Part shown: positions 5,563-6,646 of the stretch, piece after piece
Position numbering within the stretch: position 1 is the stretch's first letter
How the letters are laid out: every line of letters starts with the position of its first letter
Assembly (NCBI GenBank): GCA_029986975.1
Contig: DALTWR010000055.1
Location: 1 to 6,646 of the forward strand
Direction of reading: 5' to 3'
DNA from: Methanocorpusculum sp.
GTDB taxonomy: Archaea; Halobacteriota; Methanomicrobia; Methanomicrobiales; Methanocorpusculaceae
DNA length: 6,646 nucleotides
Notes under the pieces: model-generated
Told to the model about the DNA's origin: nothing
What the model saw: only the letters and a program-made list of their open reading frames with translations
Databases searched by the model: none
Made by a program: the position numbers and the translations under genes

Positions 5563-6646
5563 AAAATATACAGCTTGTCATGCTTAAAACGGGTAAAGAG
5601 TTTGAGTTCATCAAGAATAACATTCCGCTTTAGGAAGTAGCCCACCATAATACAGACAATGAGGGCGATTACCGGAAGCAGGAAATCTCCGGATACCTTG
5701 TCAAAGATTTCCAGGAGATAGAGGTCTCCGATGTGAATCCATGACAGCGGTCCGTAGCCTAAACAGATGATTGAACCGATTGCCAGCGTGTAGATTGTGC
5801 CGAAAAGAACCGTTACCGGACGTTTTATATTGAATCTGTCCTTCATAGCTGCAACGACCACTTCAAGGGCTGCAATGTTGGAAGTAATTGCTGCAAAGAA
5901 AAGCAGAAGGAAGAATATCGCACCGATAATCCAGCCGAACGGAATTGTCTGGAAGACCATCGGAAGTGAAGAAAATAATGAGCCTGAGCCGAGCGCTGCC
6001 GGATTTCCGTTGGTATAGAGGAAGCTTGCCGGAATAATAACCGAACCGGCGATGAACGAGATAAAGAAGGTGAAAAATGCCGCAGACCATGAGGAGTGGA
6101 CTAAGTTAATCTTCTTGCTTAAGTATGAGCCGAAGGTCAGCATAATGCCGAATCCGAGTGATAACGAGTAAAACACCTGCCCCATAGCCACAAGTATGGT
6201 ATTCAGCGAGAATGTGGAAAAGTCAGGCGCAAGGTAATAGTACAGCCCTTCAAAGGCATTCGGAAGGGTCAGACAATAGATTGAGAGGGCGATAAGAATT
6301 ACTGCCTCGATGGGCATAAGGTATTTACAGACCCGTTCAAGACCGTTTTTGAGACTGAATAAACAGATGATTCCGGTAATTATTGCGAACACAGCAAACC
6401 AAAAGAGCGGTTCTGCGATTAGAGATATGAAGGATTCATAATATCCAATCTGAGCTACAGTATTGCTTTGTCCTGTGAGATACATGAAGGAATATTTGGT
6501 AACTTCGCCGCCGAGAACAGAATAATACGGCTGCACCAGTCCGAAGACCATCAGACATAATTCGCCGAGGAAAGCAAATTTCGGATTGAGTTTTTTAAAC
6601 GCCCCAAGAACACCCTGCTGTGTTTTTCTTCCTATGGCTATTTTGG
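5559..6646 (-). CDS. Na+-dependent NSS/SNF-family transporter, 5' end cut by window edge
   Basis: Integral membrane symporter, probably for an amino acid driven by Na+. The frame is open to the right edge: it continues upstream of the internal ATG at 6551 for 31 more codons (IGRKTQQGVLGAFKKLNP...), which match the conserved TM2-TM3 loop. That ATG is therefore not the true start. The 361-residue fragment lacks about 75 residues, including TM1 with half of the ion and substrate sites. Visible family motifs, by fragment residue, are YYSVLGGEV (40-48, TM3), FYSLSLGFGIMLTFGSYL (158-175, TM6) and FAAITSNIAALE (250-261, TM8), whose A-x-x-T-S matches the LeuT Na2 site. The C-terminus stops soon after the helix ending VGYFLKRN, so it has the short form lacking the final helix; a small ORF encoding a helix follows by ATGA overlap. 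Substrate cannot be told from this fragment. Confidence 0.93.
   Translation of the reverse strand, partial: KIAIGRKTQQGVLGAFKKLNPKFAFLGELCLMVFGLVQPYYSVLGGEVTKYSFMYLTGQSNTVAQIGYYESFISLIAEPLFWFAVFAIITGIICLFSLKNGLERVCKYLMPIEAVILIALSIYCLTLPNAFEGLYYYLAPDFSTFSLNTILVAMGQVFYSLSLGFGIMLTFGSYLSKKINLVHSSWSAAFFTFFISFIAGSVIIPASFLYTNGNPAALGSGSLFSSLPMVFQTIPFGWIIGAIFFLLLFFAAITSNIAALEVVVAAMKDRFNIKRPVTVLFGTIYTLAIGSIICLGYGPLSWIHIGDLYLLEIFDKVSGDFLLPVIALIVCIMVGYFLKRNVILDELKLFTRFKHDKLYIL

Noticed and set aside
6549..6551. ATG at 6551 as the true start of the transporter
   Set aside because: The frame continues upstream to the window edge with residues matching the conserved TM2-TM3 loop of the NSS family, so this methionine is internal.

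Overview
All genes in this window lie on the minus strand. It reads as ordinary chromosome from a methanogenic archaeon, most likely in or near Methanomicrobiales (a Methanocorpusculum-like organism). That placement is inferred from three things: two lipoprotein precursors with an archaeal-looking TAGC lipobox, AT-rich TATA-like boxes with oligo-T terminators, and a pyrimidine cluster mixed with an EFR1-type flavodoxin/ferredoxin and an NSS transporter. There is no rRNA or other marker to fix the lineage, and a bacterial host is not formally excluded.

Layout in the direction of transcription (right to left): (1) A 5'-truncated Na+-dependent neurotransmitter-symporter (NSS/SNF) family transporter enters from the right edge. 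It overlaps by ATGA a 23-codon hydrophobic small ORF, which runs with no gap into an EFR1-family protein (flavodoxin-like domain plus two 4Fe-4S clusters). These three look like one transcription unit. (2) A 237-bp intergenic stretch follows, containing pairable GC-rich segments and a TATA-like promoter. (3) The pyrK-pyrD-pyrF operon comes next. It encodes both subunits of the NAD-linked class 1B dihydroorotate dehydrogenase and OMP decarboxylase, with overlapping stops and starts, and ends in a hairpin/oligo-T terminator. Together these genes supply the dihydroorotate-to-orotate and OMP-to-UMP steps; pyrE and the earlier genes are elsewhere. (4) Two small tandem-duplicated lipoprotein genes each have a recognisable copy of the same upstream region, and neither has a Shine-Dalgarno site. 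(5) A second terminator is followed by a multi-spanning membrane protein that runs off the left edge.

I did not find a large undescribed system, CRISPR array, tRNA, insertion sequence or phage remnant. The most interesting object is the 23-aa membrane peptide between the transporter and the EFR1 gene. It resembles the last transmembrane helix of longer NSS transporters, but it is encoded as its own translationally coupled ORF. Secondary points are a bacterial-type (not archaeal-type) PyrF and the co-duplicated promoters of the lipoprotein pair. No stretch longer than about 240 bp lacks a gene.
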